64,000 nt of DNA from Siphonodentalium dalli (lineage: Eukaryota; Mollusca; Scaphopoda; Gadilida; Siphonodentaliidae), in the NCBI GenBank assembly GCA_032622095.1, contig CP136067.1, forward strand, positions 90,822,707 through 90,886,706, given 5' to 3'. The stretch's first letter is position 1; each line of letters begins with the position of its first letter. Below are positions 23,590-38,800 of the stretch, piece after piece. The translations under genes were made by a program, and so were the position numbers. The notes under the pieces are model-generated. The model saw only the letters and a list, made by a program, of their open reading frames with translations. It was not told where the DNA came from and made no database searches.

Positions 23590-26500
23590 ATGCCGCCTTA
23601 TGAATTTGGTCAAATTCAGAAGAAAAAAGTTTTTCAAAAAGCGTTAACCGATTCTTCGTCCAAGGTCAAGGTCGGACGAACTCCGCACCCAGTCCAGTCA
23701 ATAGCCGAGGACGGGAGCTATGTTAGTACACAAAATCAAGGCAATCGATAGAGTCGTTTTGGATCTATTCGCCTTTTTCAAAGAAATCAGGGCAAGGTTC
23801 GCACCTTGCAGGATACCCAAAAGTCAAAATTTAAATCGGGTGCTGTGACGTCAGTTTTTGGTCGATTGCGCTAATGTTTACGGTGCTGTCTTCAGTTTGG
23901 ACTAGCGATGCCGCTCTATGAATTTGGTCAAATTCAGAAGAAAAATGTCTTTCAAAGAGCGTTCGACCAATACCGAACTTTCGAACCGGAAGTGCTATCT
24001 ATACCATTTTTCGCGTGTTTGTAGCACATGATGAGAGGAAACTAATAATGCAAGTCCAAACTCGATATCTCAAGCGGTTCCGGAGGAGATGCGTACACAA
24101 CAGTAATACACATGAAGAGCGTTTAGTGCAAAGGTCAAGGTCGTACAAAAATAGCGATAAGTGCATAAAACTAACTTTTCGTGTATGAATATGAGTAGGA
24201 AATATCAAATCAATCGACCAGGCGGTTTCTGAGATATAAGGTCTGTTATAATAATAATAATAATTGAAATTGCACTGCAATTTCGATACTTCAATGTTTA
24301 CTAAGGTGAACCATAATTTGTGTGCGTGTAGCACATGAGAAGACGAACCTAATAGAGCAAATCCGAACTCGATATCTCAAGCCGTTCCGGAGGATATGCG
24401 CACACAACAGTAATCAACATGAAGAGCGTTTTGTGCCAAGGTCAAGGTCGGACGAACTCCGCACCCAGTCCAGTTAATATCCAAGGACGGGAGCTATGTA
24501 CGTACAAAAAATCAAGGCAATCGGCATAGTCGTTTTGGATCTATTCGCCTTTTTCAAAGAAATCAGGGCAAGGCCCCCACCTTGCAGGATACCCAAAAGT
24601 CAAAATTTGAATCGGATGCTGTGACGTCAGTTTTTTGTCGATTGCGCTAATTTTTACGGCGTTGTCTTCCGTTCGGACTAGCGATGCCGCTCTATGAATT
24701 TGGTCAAATTCAGAAGAAAAACGTTTTTCAAAGAGCGTTAACCGATTCTTCGACCATACCGATCTTTCGAACTGGAAGAGCTATCCATACCATGTTTCGC
24801 GTGTTTGTAGCACTTGATAGGAGGAAACTAATAATGCAAGTCTGAACTCGATACCTCAATCCGTTCCGGAGGAGATACGTGAACAACAGTAATACACATG
24901 AAGAGCGTTTAGTGCAAAGGTCAAGGTCGTACGAAATTCATACCCAGTCGGGTTAATAGCTAAGGACGAACACTATCAAAAATCATTCTAATCGGTCAAT
25001 CAATTTTTGACCCATAAGAGATCCAAGCTCACTAAAAGTTCAATCTAGTTTAAATGTGGCTATAATCAAACCGCCATTACTCCGCCATTTTTTGACCGAT
25101 TGACCTAGTTGATATTGAATATTAATCGTCTTTGCCATGCGATATCACCCTGTGAGTTTGGTCAAATTAGGACGAACTATTTTTTTGCAACAAAATTACT
25201 GGCGACGGTCAAGGTCAATGTCGGACAAAAATAGCGGTAAGTGCATAAAACTAACTTTTCGTGGATGTATATGAGAGCAAGTCCGAACTTGATATCTCAA
25301 GCCGTTCTGGGGGAGATGCGCACACAACAGTAATCGACTTGAAGAGCGTTTTGTGCCAAGGTCAAGGTCGTCCAGTCAATAGCCAAGGACGAGAGCTATG
25401 TACGTACAAAAAATCAAGGCAATCGGTGGAGTCGTTTTGGATCTATTCGCCTTTTTCAAAGAAATCAGGGCAAGGCGCCCACCTTGCAGGATACCCACAA
25501 GTCAAAATTTGAATCGGGTGCTGTGACGTCAGTTTTTGGTCGATTGCGCTATTTTTTTACGGCATTGTCTTCAGTTCGAACTAGCGATGCCGCCTTATGA
25601 ATTTGGTCAAATTCAGAAGAAAAAAGTTTTTCAAAAAGCGTTAACCGATTCTTCGTCCAAGGTCAAGGTCGGACGAACTCCGCACCCAGTCCAGTCAATA
25701 GCCGAGGACGGGAGCTATGTTAGTACACAAAATCAAGGCAATCGATAGAGTCGTTTTGGATCTATTCGCCTTTTTCAAAGAAATCAGGGCAAGGTTCGCA
25801 CCTTGCAGGATACCCAAAAGTCAAAATTTAAATCGGGTGCTGTGACGTCAGTTTTTGGTCGATTGCGCTAATGTTTACGGTGCTGTCTTCAGTTTGGACT
25901 AGCGATGCCGCTCTATGAATTTGGTCAAATTCAGAAGAAAAATGTCTTTCAAAGAGCGTTCGACCAATACCGAACTTTCGAACCGGAAGTGCTATCTATA
26001 CCATTTTTCGCGTGTTTGTAGCACATGATGAGAGGAAACTAATAATGCAAGTCCGAACTCGATATCTCAAGCGGTTCCGGAGGAGATGCGTACACAACAG
26101 TAATACACATGAAGAGCGTTTAGTGCAAAGGTCAAGGTCGTACAAAAATAGCGATAAGTGCATAAAACTAACTTTTCGTGTATGAATATGAGTAGGAAAT
26201 ATCAAATCAATCGACCAGGCGGTTTCTGAGATATAAGGTCTGTTATAATAATAATAATAATTGAAATTGCACTGCAATTTCGATACTTCAATGTTTACTA
26301 AGGTGAACCATAATTTGTGTGCGTGTAGCACATGAGAAGACGAACCTAATAGAGCAAATCCGAACTCGATATCTCAAGCCGTTCCGGAGGATATGCGCAC
26401 ACAACAGTAATCAACATGAAGAGCGTTTTGTGCCAAGGTCAAGGTCGGACGAACTCCGCACCCAGTCCAGTTAATATCCAAGGACGGGAGCTATGTACGT

Positions 26501-29500
26501 ACAAAAAATCAAGGCAATCGGCAGAGTCGTTTTGGATCTATTCGCCTTTTTCAAAGAAATCAGGGCAAGGCCCCCACCTTGCAGGATACCCAAAAGTCAA
26601 AATTTGAATCGGATGCTGTGACGTCAGTTTTTTGTCGATTGCGCTAATTTTTACGGCGTTGTCTTCCGTTCGGACTAGCGATGCCGCTCTATGAATTTGG
26701 TCAAATTCAGAAGAAAAACGTTTTTCAAAGAGCGTTAACCGATTCTTCGACCATACCGATCTTTCGAACTGGAAGTGCTATCCATACCATGTTTCGCGTG
26801 TTTGTAGCACTTGATAGGAGGAAACTAATAATGCAAGTCTGAACTCGATACCTCAATCCGTTCCGGAGGAGATACGTGAACAACAGTAATACACATGAAG
26901 AGCGTTTAGTGCAAAGGTCAAGGTCGTACGAAATTCATACCCAGTCGGGTTAATAGCTAAGGACGAACACTATCAAAAATCATTCTAATCGGTCAATCAA
27001 TTTTTGACCCATAAGAGATCCAAGCTCACTAAAAGTTCAATCTAGTTTAAATGTGGCTATAATCAAACCGCCATTACTCCGCCATTTTTTGACCGATTGA
27101 CCTAGTTGATATTGAATATTAATCGTCTTTGCCATGCGATATCACCCTGTGAGTTTGGTCAAATTAGGACGAACTATTTTTTTGCAACAAAATTACTGGC
27201 GACGGTCAAGGTCAATGTCGGACAAAAATAGCGGTAAGTGCATAAAACTAACTTTTCGTGGATGTATATGAGAGCAAGTCCGAACTTGATATCTCAAGCC
27301 GTTCTGGGGGAGATGCGCACACAACAGTAATCGACTTGAAGAGCGTTTTGTGCCAAGGTCAAGGTCGTCCAGTCAATAGCCAAGGACGAGAGCTATGTAC
27401 GTACAAAAAATCAAGGCAATCGGTGGAGTCGTTTTGGATCTATTCGCCTTTTTCAAAGAAATCAGGGCAAGGCGCCCACCTTGCAGGATACCCACAAGTC
27501 AAAATTTGAATCGGGTGCTGTGACGTCAGTTTTTGGTCGATTGCTTTATTTTTTTACGGCATTGTCTTCAGTTCGAACTAGCGATGCCGCCTTATGAATT
27601 TGGTCAAATTCAGAAGAAAAAAGTTTTTCAAAAAGCGTTAACCGATTCTTCGTCCAAGGTCAAGGTCGGACGAACTCCGCACCCAGTCCAGTCAATAGCC
27701 GAGGACGGGAGCTATGTTAGTACACAAAATCAAGGCAATCGATAGAGTCGTTTTGGATCTATTCGCCTTTTTCAAAGAAATCAGGGCAAGGTTCGCACCT
27801 TGCAGGATACCCAAAAGTCAAAATTTAAATCGGGTGCTGTGACGTCAGTTTTTGGTCGATTGCGCTAATGTTTACGGTGCTGTCTTCAGTTTGGACTAGC
27901 GATGCCGCTCTATGTATTTGGTCAAATTCAGAAGAAAAATGTCTTTCAAAGAGCGTTCGACCAATACCGAACTTTCGAACCGGAAGTGCTATCTATACCA
28001 TTTTTCGCGTGTTTGTAGCACATGATGAGAGGAAACTAATAATGCAAGTCCGAACTCGATATCTCAAGCGGTTCCGGAGGAGATACGTGAACAACAGTAA
28101 TACACATGAAGAGCGTTTAGTGCAAAGGTCAAGGTCGTACAAAAATAGCGATAAGTGCATAAAACTAACTTTTCGTGTATGAATATGAGTAGGAAATATC
28201 AAATCAATCGACCAGGCGGTTTCTGAGATATAAGGTCTGTTATAATAATAATAATAATTGAAATTGCACTGCAATTTCGATACTTCAATGTTTACTAAGG
28301 TGAACCATAATTTGTGTGCGTGTAGCACATGAGAAGACGAACCTAATAGAGCAAATCCGAACTCGATATCTCAAGCCGTTCCGGAGGATATGCGCACACA
28401 ACAGTAATCAACATGAAGAGCGTTTTGTGCCAAGGTCAAGGTCGGACGAACTCCGCACCCAGTCCAGTTAATATCCAAGGACGGGAGCTATGTACGTACA
28501 AAAAATCAAGGCAATCGGCAGAGTCGTTTTGGATCTATTCGCCTTTTTCAAAGAAATCAGGGCAAGGCCCTCACCTTGCAGGATACCCAAAAGTCAAAAT
28601 TTGAATCGGATGCTGTGACGTCAGTTTTTTGTCGATTGCGCTAATTTTTACGGCGTTGTCTTCCGTTCGGACTAGCGATGCCGCTCTATGAATTTGGTCA
28701 AATTCAGAAGAAAAACGTTTTTCAAAGAGCGTTAACCGATTCTTCGACCATACCGATCTTTCGAACTGGAAGTGCTATCCATACCATGTTTCGCGTGTTT
28801 GTAGCACTTGATAGGAGGAAACTAATAATGCAAGTCTGAACTCGATACCTCAATCCGTTCCGGAGGAGATACGTGAACAACAGTAATACACATGAAGAGC
28901 GTTTAGTGCAAAGGTCAAGGTCGTACGAAATTCATACCCAGTCGGGTTAATAGCTAAGGACGAACACTATCAAAAATCATTCTAATCGGTCAATCAATTT
29001 TTGACCCATAAGAGATCCAAGCTCACTAAAAGTTCAATCTAGTTTAAATGTGGCTATAATCAAACCGCCATTACTCCGCCATTTTTTGACCGATTGACCT
29101 AGTTGATATTGAATATTAATCGTCTTTGCCATGCGATATCACCCTGTGAGTTTGGTCAAATTAGGACGAACTATTTTTTTGCAACAAAATTACTGGCGAC
29201 GGTCAAGGTCAATGTCGGACAAAAATAGCGGTAAGTGCATAAAACTAACTTTTCGTGGATGTATATGAGAGCAAGTCCGAACTTGATATCTCAAGCCGTT
29301 CTGGGGGAGATGCGCACACAACAGTAATCGACTTGAAGAGCGTTTTGTGCCAAGGTCAAGGTCGTCCAGTCAATAGCCAAGGACGAGAGCATTGTGCGTA
29401 CAAAAAATCAAGGCAATCGGTGGAGTCGTTTTGGATCTATTCGCCTTTTTCAAAGAAATCAGGGCAAGGCGCCCACCTTGCAGGATACCCACAAGTCAAA

Positions 29501-32500
29501 ATTTGAATCGGGTGCTGTGACGTCAGTTTTTGGTCGATTGCGCTATTTTTTTACGGCATTGTCTTCAGTTCGAACTAGCGATGCCGCCTTATGAATTTGG
29601 TCAAATTCAGAAGAAAAAAGTTTTTCAAAAAGCGTTAACCGATTCTTCGTCCAAGGTCAAGGTCGGACGAACTCCGCACCCAGTCCAGTCAATAGCCGAG
29701 GACGGGAGCTATGTTAGTACACAAAATCAAGGCAATCGATAGAGTCGTTTTGGATCTATTCGCCTTTTTCAAAGAAATCAGGGCAAGGTTTGCACCTTGC
29801 AGGATACCCAAAAGTCAAAATTTGAATCGGGTGCTGTGACGTCAGTTTTTGGTCGATTGCGCTAATGTTTACGGTGCTGTCTTCAGTTTGGACTAGCGAT
29901 GCCGCCCTATGAATTTGGTCAAATTCAGAAGAAAAATGTCTTTCAAAGAGCGTTCGACCAATACCGAACTTTCGAACCGGAAGTGCTATCTATACCATTT
30001 TTCGCGTGTTTGTAGCACATGATGAGAGGAAACTAATAATGCAAGTCCGAACTCGATATCTCAAGCGGTTCCGGAGGAGATACGTGAACAACAGTAATAC
30101 ACATGAAGAGCGTTTAGTGCAAAGGTCAAGGTCGTACAAAAATAGCGATAAGTGCATAAAACTAACTTTTCGTGTATGAATATGAGTAGGAAATATCAAA
30201 TCAATCGACCAGGCGGTTTCTGAGATATAAGGTCTGTTATAATAATAATAATAATTGAAATTGCACTGCAATTTCGATACTTCAATGTTTACTAAGGTGA
30301 ACCATAATTTGTGTGCGTGTAGCACATGAGAAGACGAACCTAATAGAGCAAATCCGAACTCGATATCTCAAGCCGTTCCGGAGGATATGCGCACACAACA
30401 GTAATCAACATGAAGAGCGTTTTGTGCCAAGGTCAAGGTCGGACGAACTCCGCACCCAGTCCAGTTAATATCCAAGGACGGGAGCTATGTACGTACAAAA
30501 AATCAAGGCAATCGGCAGAGTCGTTTTGGATCTATTCGCCTTTTTCAAAGAAATCAGGGCAAGGCCCCCACCTTGCAGGATACCCAAAAGTCAAAATTTG
30601 AATCGGATGCTGTGACGTCAGTTTTTTGTCGATTGCGCTAATTTTTACGGCGTTGTCTTGCGTTCGGACTAGCGATGCCGCTCTATGAATTTGGTCAAAT
30701 TCAGAAGAAAAACGTTTTTCAAAGAGCGTTAACCGATTCTTCGACCATACCGATCTTTCGAACTGGAAGTGCTATCCATACCATGTTTCGCGTGTTTGTA
30801 GCACTTGATAGGAGGAAACTAATAATGCAAGTCTGAACTCGATACCTCAATCCGTTCCGGAGGAGATACGTGAACAACAGTAATACACATGAAGAGCGTT
30901 TAGTGCAAAGGTCAAGGTCGTACGAAATTCATACCCAGTCGGGTTAATAGCTAAGGACGAACACTATCAAAAATCATTCTAATCGGTCAATCAATTTTTG
31001 ACCCATAAGAGATCCAAGCTCACTAAAAGTTCAATCTAGTTTAAATGTGGCTATAATCAAACCGCCATTACTCCGCCATTTTTTGACCGATTGACCTAGT
31101 TGATATTGAATATTAATCGTCTTTGCCATGCGATATCACCCTGTGAGTTTGGTCAAATTAGGACGAACTATTTTTTTGCAACAAAATTACTGGCGACGGT
31201 CAAGGTCAATGTCGGACAAAAATAGCGGTAAGTGCATAAAACTAACTTTTCGTGGATGTATATGAGAGCAAGTCCGAACTTGATATCTCAAGCCGTTCTG
31301 GGGGAGATGCGCACACAACAGTAATCGACTTGAAGAGCGTTTTGTGCCAAGGTCAAGGTCGTCCAGTCAATAGCCAAGGACGAGAGCTATGTACGTACAA
31401 AAAATCAAGGCAATCGGTGGAGTCGTTTTGGATCTATTCGCCTTTTTCAAAGAAATCAGGGCAAGGCGCCCACCTTGCAGGATACCCACAAGTCAAAATT
31501 TGAATCGGGTGCTGTGACGTCAGTTTTTGGTCGATTGCGCTATTTTTTTACGGCATTGTCTTCAGTTCGAACTAGCGATGCCGCCTTATGAATTTGGTCA
31601 AATTCAGAAGAAAAAAGTTTTTCAAAAAGCGTTAACCGATTCTTCGTCCAAGGTCAAGGTCGGACGAACTCCGCACCCAGTCCAGTCAATAGCCGAGGAC
31701 GGGAGCTATGTTAGTACACAAAATCAAGGCAATCGATAGAGTCGTTTTGGATCTATTCGCCTTTTTCAAAGAAATCAGGGCAAGGTTCGCACCTTGCAGG
31801 ATACCCAAAAGTCAAAATTTGAATCGGGTGCTGTGACGTCAGTTTTTGGTCGATTGCGCTAATGTTTACGGTGCTGTCTTCAGTTTGGACTAGCGATGCC
31901 GCCCTATGAATTTGGTCAAATTCAGAAGAAAAATGTCTTTCAAAGAGCGTTCGACCAATACCGAACTTTCGAACCGGAAGTGCTATCTATACCATTTTTC
32001 GCGTGTTTGTAGCACATGATGAGAGGAAACTAATAATGCAAGTCCGAACTCGATATCTCAAGCGGTTCCGGAGGAGATACGTGAACAACAGTAATACACA
32101 TGAAGAGCGTTTAGTGCAAAGGTCAAGGTCGTACAAAAATAGCGATAAGTGCATAAAACTAACTTTTCGTGTATGAATATGAGTAGGAAATATCAAATCA
32201 ATCGACCAGGCGGTTTCTGAGATATAAGGTCTGTTATAATAATAATAATAATTGAAATTGCACTGCAATTTCGATACTTCAATGTTTACTAAGGTGAACC
32301 ATAATTTGTGTGCGTGTAGCACATGATAAGACGAACCTAATAGAGCAAATCCGAACTCGATATCTCAAGCCGTTCCGGAGGATATGCGCACACAACAGTA
32401 ATCAACATGAAGAGCGTTTTGTGCCAAGGTCAAGGTCGGACGAACTCCGCACCCAGTCCAGTTAATATCCAAGGACGGGAGCTATGTACGTACAAAAAAT

Positions 32501-35500
32501 CAAGGCAATCGGCAGAGTCGTTTTGGATCTATTCGCCTTTTTCAAAGAAATCAGGGCAAGGCCCTCACCTTGCAGGATACCCAAAAGTCAAAATTTGAAT
32601 CGGATGCTGTGACGTCAGTTTTTTGTCGATTGCGCTAATTTTTACGGCGTTGTCTTCCGTTCGGACTAGCGATGCCGCTCTATGAATTTGGTCAAATTCA
32701 GAAGAAAAACGTTTTTCAAAGAGCGTTAACCGATTCTTCGACCATACCGATCTTTCGAACTGGAAGTGCTATCCATACCATGTTTCGCGTGTTTGTAGCA
32801 CTTGATAGGAGGAAACTAATAATGCAAGTCTGAACTCGATACCTCAATCCGTTCCGGAGGAGATACGTGAACAACAGTAATACACATGAAGAGCGTTTAG
32901 TGCAAAGGTCAAGGTCGTACGAAATTCATACCCAGTCGGGTTAATAGCTAAGGACGAACACTATCAAAAATCATTCTAATCGGTCAATCAATTTTTGACC
33001 CATAAGAGATCCAAGCTCACTAAAAGTTCAATCTAGTTTAAATGTGGCTATAATCAAACCGCCATTACTCCGCCATTTTTTGACCGATTGACCTAGTTGA
33101 TATTGAATATTAATCGTCTTTGCCATGCGATATCACCCTGTGAGTTTGGTCAAATTAGGACGAACTATTTTTTTGCAACAAAATTACTGGCGACGGTCAA
33201 GGTCAATGTCGGACAAAAATAGCGGTAAGTGCATAAAACTAACTTTTCGTGGATGTATATGAGAGCAAGTCCGAACTTGATATCTCAAGCCGTTCTGGGG
33301 GAGATGCGCACACAACAGTAATCGACTTGAAGAGCGTTTTGTGCCAAGGTCAAGGTCGTCCAGTCAATAGCCAAGGACGAGAGCTATGTGCGTACAAAAA
33401 ATCAAGGCAATCGGTGGAGTCGTTTTGGATCTATTCGCCTTTTTCAAAGAAATCAGGGCAAGGCGCCCACCTTGCAGGATACCCACAAGTCAAAATTTGA
33501 ATCGGGTGCTGTGACGTCAGTTTTTGGTCGATTGCGCTATTTTTTTACGGCATTGTCTTCAGTTCGAACTAGCGATGCCGCCTTATGAATTTGGTCAAAT
33601 TCAGAAGAAAAAAGTTTTTCAAAAAGCGTTAACCGATTCTTCGTCCAAGGTCAAGGTCGGACGAACTCCGCACCCAGTCCAGTCAATAGCCGAGGACGGG
33701 AGCTATGTTAGTACACAAAATCAAGGCAATCGATAGAGTCGTTTTGGATCTATTCGCCTTTTTCAAAGAAATCAGGGCAAGGTTCGCACCTTGCAGGATA
33801 CCCAAAAGTCAAAATTTGAATCGGGTGCTGTGACGTCAGTTTTTGGTCGATTGCGCTAATGTTTACGGTGCTGTCTTCAGTTTGGACTAGCGATGCCGCC
33901 CTATGAATTTGGTCAAATTCAGAAGAAAAATGTCTTTCAAAGAGCGTTCGACCAATACCGAACTTTCGAACCGGAAGTGCTATCTATACCATTTTTCGCG
34001 TGTTTGTAGCACATGATGAGAGGAAACTAATAATGCAAGTCCGAACTCGATATCTCAAGCGGTTCCGGAGGAGATACGTGAACAACAGTAATACACATGA
34101 AGAGCGTTTAGTGCAAAGGTCAAGGTCGTACAAAAATAGCGATAAGTGCATAAAACTAACTTTTCGTGTATGAATATGAGTAGGAAATATCAAATCAATC
34201 GACCAGGCGGTTTCTGAGATATAAGGTCTGTTATAATAATAATAATAATTGAAATTGCACTGCAATTTCGATACTTCAATGTTTACTAAGGTGAACCATA
34301 ATTTGTGTGCGTGTAGCACATGAGAAGACGAACCTAATAGAGCAAATCCGAACTCGATATCTCAAGCCGTTCCGGAGGATATGCGCACACAACAGTAATC
34401 AACATGAAGAGCGTTTTGTGCCAAGGTCAAGGTCGGACGAACTCCGCACCCAGTCCAGTTAATATCCAAGGACGGGAGCTATGTACGTACAAAAAATCAA
34501 GGCAATCGGCAGAGTCGTTTTGGATCTATTCGCCTTTTTCAAAGAAATCAGGGCAAGGCCCTCACCTTGCAGGATACCCAAAAGTCAAAATTTGAATCGG
34601 ATGCTGTGACGTCAGTTTTTTGTCGATTGCGCTAATTTTTACGGCGTTGTCTTCCGTTCGGACTAGCGATGCCGCTCTATGAATTTGGTCAAATTCAGAA
34701 GAAAAACGTTTTTCAAAGAGCGTTAACCGATTCTTCGACCATACCGATCTTTCGAACTGGAAGTGCTATCCATACCATGTTTCGCGTGTTTGTAGCACTT
34801 GATAGGAGGAAACTAATAATGCAAGTCTGAACTCGATACCTCAATCCGTTCCGGAGGAGATACGTGAACAACAGTAATACACATGAAGAGCGTTTAGTGC
34901 AAAGGTCAAGGTCGTACGAAATTCATACCCAGTCGGGTTAATAGCTAAGGACGAACACTATCAAAAATCATTCTAATCGGTCAATCAATTTTTGACCCAT
35001 AAGAGATCCAAGCTCACTAAAAGTTCAATCTAGTTTAAATGTGGCTATAATCAAACCGCCATTACTCCGCCATTTTTTGACCGATTGACCTAGTTGATAT
35101 TGAATATTAATCGTCTTTGCCATGCGATATCACCCTGTGAGTTTGGTCAAATTAGGACGAACTATTTTTTTGCAACAAAATTACTGGCGACGGTCAAGGT
35201 CAATGTCGGACAAAAATAGCGGTAAGTGCATAAAACTAACTTTTCGTGGATGTATATGAGAGCAAGTCCGAACTTGATATCTCAAGCCGTTCTGGGGGAG
35301 ATGCGCACACAACAGTAATCGACTTGAAGAGCGTTTTGTGCCAAGGTCAAGGTCGTCCAGTCAATAGCCAAGGACGAGAGCTATGTACGTACAAAAAATC
35401 AAGGCAATCGGTGGAGTCGTTTTGGATCTATTCGCCTTTTTCAAAGAAATCAGGGCAAGGCGCCCACCTTGCAGGATACCCACAAGTCAAAATTTGAATC

Positions 35501-35889
35501 GGGTGCTGTGACGTCAGTTTTTGGTCGATTGCGCTATTTTTTTACGGCATTGTCTTCAGTTCGAACTAGCGATGCCGCCTTATGAATTTGGTCAAATTCA
35601 GAAGAAAAAAGTTTTTCAAAAAGCGTTAACCGATTCTTCGTCCAAGGTCAAGGTCGGACGAACTCCGCACCCAGTCCAGTCAATAGCCGAGGACGGGAGC
35701 TATGTTAGTACACAAAATCAAGGCAATCGATAGATTCGTTTTGGATCTATTCGCCTTTTTCAAAGAAATCAGGGCAAGGTTCGCACCTTGCAGGATACCC
35801 AAAAGTCAAAATTTGAATCGGGTGCTGTGACGTCAGTTTTTGGTCGATTGCGCTAATGTTTACGGTGCTGTCTTCAGTTTGGACTAGCG

Positions 35890-38800
35890 ATGCCGCCCTA
35901 TGAATTTGGTCAAATTCAGAAGAAAAATGTCTTTCAAAGAGCGTTCGACCAATACCGAACTTTCGAACCGGAAGTGCTATCTATACCATTTTTCGCGTGT
36001 TTGTAGCACATGATGAGAGGAAACTAATAATGCAAGTCCGAACTCGATATCTCAAGCGGTTCCGGAGGAGATACGTGAACAACAGTAATACACATGAAGA
36101 GCGTTTAGTGCAAAGGTCAAGGTCGTACAAAAATAGCGATAAGTGCATAAAACTAACTTTTCGTGTATGAATATGAGTAGGAAATATCAAATCAATCGAC
36201 CAGGCGGTTTCTGAGATATAAGGTCTGTTATAATAATAATAATAATTGAAATTGCACTGCAATTTCGATACTTCAATGTTTACTAAGGTGAACCATTTTT
36301 TTGTGTGCGTGTAGCACATGAGAAGACGAACCTAATAGAGCAAATCCGAACTCGATATCTCAAGCCGTTCCGGAGGATATGCGCACACAACAGTAATCAA
36401 CATGAAGAGCGTTTTGTGCCAAGGTCAAGGTCGGACGAACTCCGCACCCAGTCCAGTTAATATCCAAGGACGGGAGCTATGTACGTACAAAAAATCAAGG
36501 CAATCGGCAGAGTCGTTTTGGATCTATTCGCCCTTTTCAAAGAAATCAGGGCAAGGCCCCCACCTTGCAGGATACCCAAAAGTCAAAATTTGAATCGGAT
36601 GCTGTGACGTCAGTTTTTGGTCGATTGCGCTAAATTTTACGGCGCTGTCTTCAGTTCGGACTAGCGATGCCGCCCTATGAATTTGGTCAAATTCAGAAGA
36701 AAAAAGTTTTCCAAAGAGCGTTAACCGATTCTTCGTCCAAGGTCAAGGTCGGACGAACTCCGCACCCAGTCCAGTCAATAGCCAAGTACGGTAGCTATGT
36801 TAGTACAAAAAATCAAGGCAATCGGTATGGTCGTTTTGGATCTATTCGCCTTTTTCAAAGAAATCAGGGCAAGGTTCGCACCTTGCAGGATACCCAAAAG
36901 TCAAAATTTGAATCGGGTGCTGTGACGTCAGTTTTTGGTCGATTGCGCTAATTTTTACGGCGTTGTCTTCCGTTCGGACTAGCGATGCCGCTCTATGAAT
37001 TTGGTCAAATTCAGAAGAAAAATGTCTTTCAAAGAGCGTTCGACCAATACCGAACTTTCGAACCGGAAGTGCTATCTATACCATTTTTCGTGTGTTTGTA
37101 GCACATGATGAGAGGAAACTAATAATGCAAGTCCGAACTCGATATCTCAAGCGGTTCCGGAGGAGATGCGTACACAACAGTAATACACATGAAGAGCGTT
37201 TAGTGCAAAGGTCAAGGTCGTACAAAAATAGCGATAAGTGCATAAAACTAACTTTTCGTGTATGAATATGAGTAGGAAATATCAAATCAATCGACCAGGC
37301 GGTTTCTGAGATATAAGGTCTGTTATAATAATAATAATAATTGAAATTGCACTGCAATTTCGATACTTCAATGTTTACTAAGGTGAACCATAATTTGTGT
37401 GCGTGTAGCACATGAGAAGACGAACCTAATAGAGCAAATCCGAACTCGATATCTCAAGCCGTTCCGGAGGATATGCGCACACAACAGTAATCAACATGAA
37501 GAGCGTTTTGTGCCAAGGTCAAGGTCGGACGAACTCCGCACCCAGTCCAGTTAATATCCAAGGACGGGAGCTATGTACGTACAAAAAATCAAGGCAATCG
37601 GCAGAGTCGTTTTGGATCTATTCGCCTTTTTCAAAGAAATCAGGGCAAGGCCCCCACCTTGCAGGATACCCAAAAGTCAAAATTTGAATCGGATGCTGTG
37701 ACGTCAGTTTTTTGTCGATTGCGCTAATTTTTACGGCGTTGTCTTCCGTTCGGACTAGCGATGCCGCTCTATGAATTTGGTCAAATTCAGAAGAAAAACG
37801 TTTTTCAAAGAGCGTTAACCGATTCTTCGACCATACCGATCTTTCGAACTGGAAGTGCTATCCATACCATGTTTCGCGTGTTTGTAGCACTTGATAGGAG
37901 GAAACTAATAATGCAAGTCTGAACTCGATACCTCAAGCCGTTCCGGAGGAGATACGTGAACAACAGTAATACACATGAAGAGCGTTTAGTGCAAAGGTCA
38001 AGGTCGTACGAAATTCATACCCAGTCGGGTTAATAGCTAAGGACGAACACTATCAAAAATCATTCTAATCGGTCAATCAATTTTTGACCCATAAGAGATC
38101 CAAGCTCACTAAAAGTTCAATCTAGTTTAAATGTGGCTATAATCAAACCGCCATTACTCCGCCATTTTTTGACCGATTGACCTAGTTGATATTGAATATT
38201 AATCGTCTTTGCCATGCGATATCACCCTGTGAGTTTGGTCAAATTAGGACGAACTATTTTTTTGCAACAAAATTACTGGCGACGGTCAAGGTCAATGTCG
38301 GACAAAAATAGCGGTAAGTGCATAAAACTAACTTTTCGTGGATGTATATGAGAGCAAGTCCGAACTTGATATCTCAAGCCGTTCTGGGGGAGATGCGCAC
38401 ACAACAGTAATCGACTTGAAGAGCGTTTTGTGCCAAGGTCAAGGTCGTCCAGTCAATAGCCAAGTACGAGAGCCATGTACGTACAAAAAATCAAGGCAAT
38501 CGGTGGAGTCGTTTTGGATCTATTCGCCTTTTTCAAAGAAATCAGGGCAAGGCGCCCACCTTGCAGGATACCCACAAGTCAAAATTTGAATCTGGTGCTG
38601 TGACGTCAGTTTTTGGTCGATTGCGCTATTTTTTTACGGCATTGTCTTCAGTTCGAACTAGCGATGCCGCCTTATGAATTTGGTCAAATTCAGAAGAAAA
38701 AAGTTTTTCAAAAAGCGTTAACCGATTCTTCGTCCAAGGTCAAGGTCGGACGAACTCCGCACCCAGTCCAGTCAATAGCCAAGGACGAGAGCTATGTTAG

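Larger units (their letters stand above)
21911..35889. repeat. HOR block: seven copies of C-B-A, 1997 bp each
   Basis: Copies start at 21911, 23908, 25905, 27902, 29899, 31896 and 33893, with exact 1997-bp spacing and only scattered single-base differences. From the fourth copy onward C carries GGAGATACGTGAACAAC, the B-type version, in place of GGAGATGCGTACACAAC; the C opening the next block (35890) has it too. Sporadic shared variants (GCCCTCACC at 28569, 32569 and 34559; ATGTGCGTAC or ATTGTGCGTAC near 29391 and 33386) show that copies are not related in simple left-to-right order. Confidence 0.95.
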
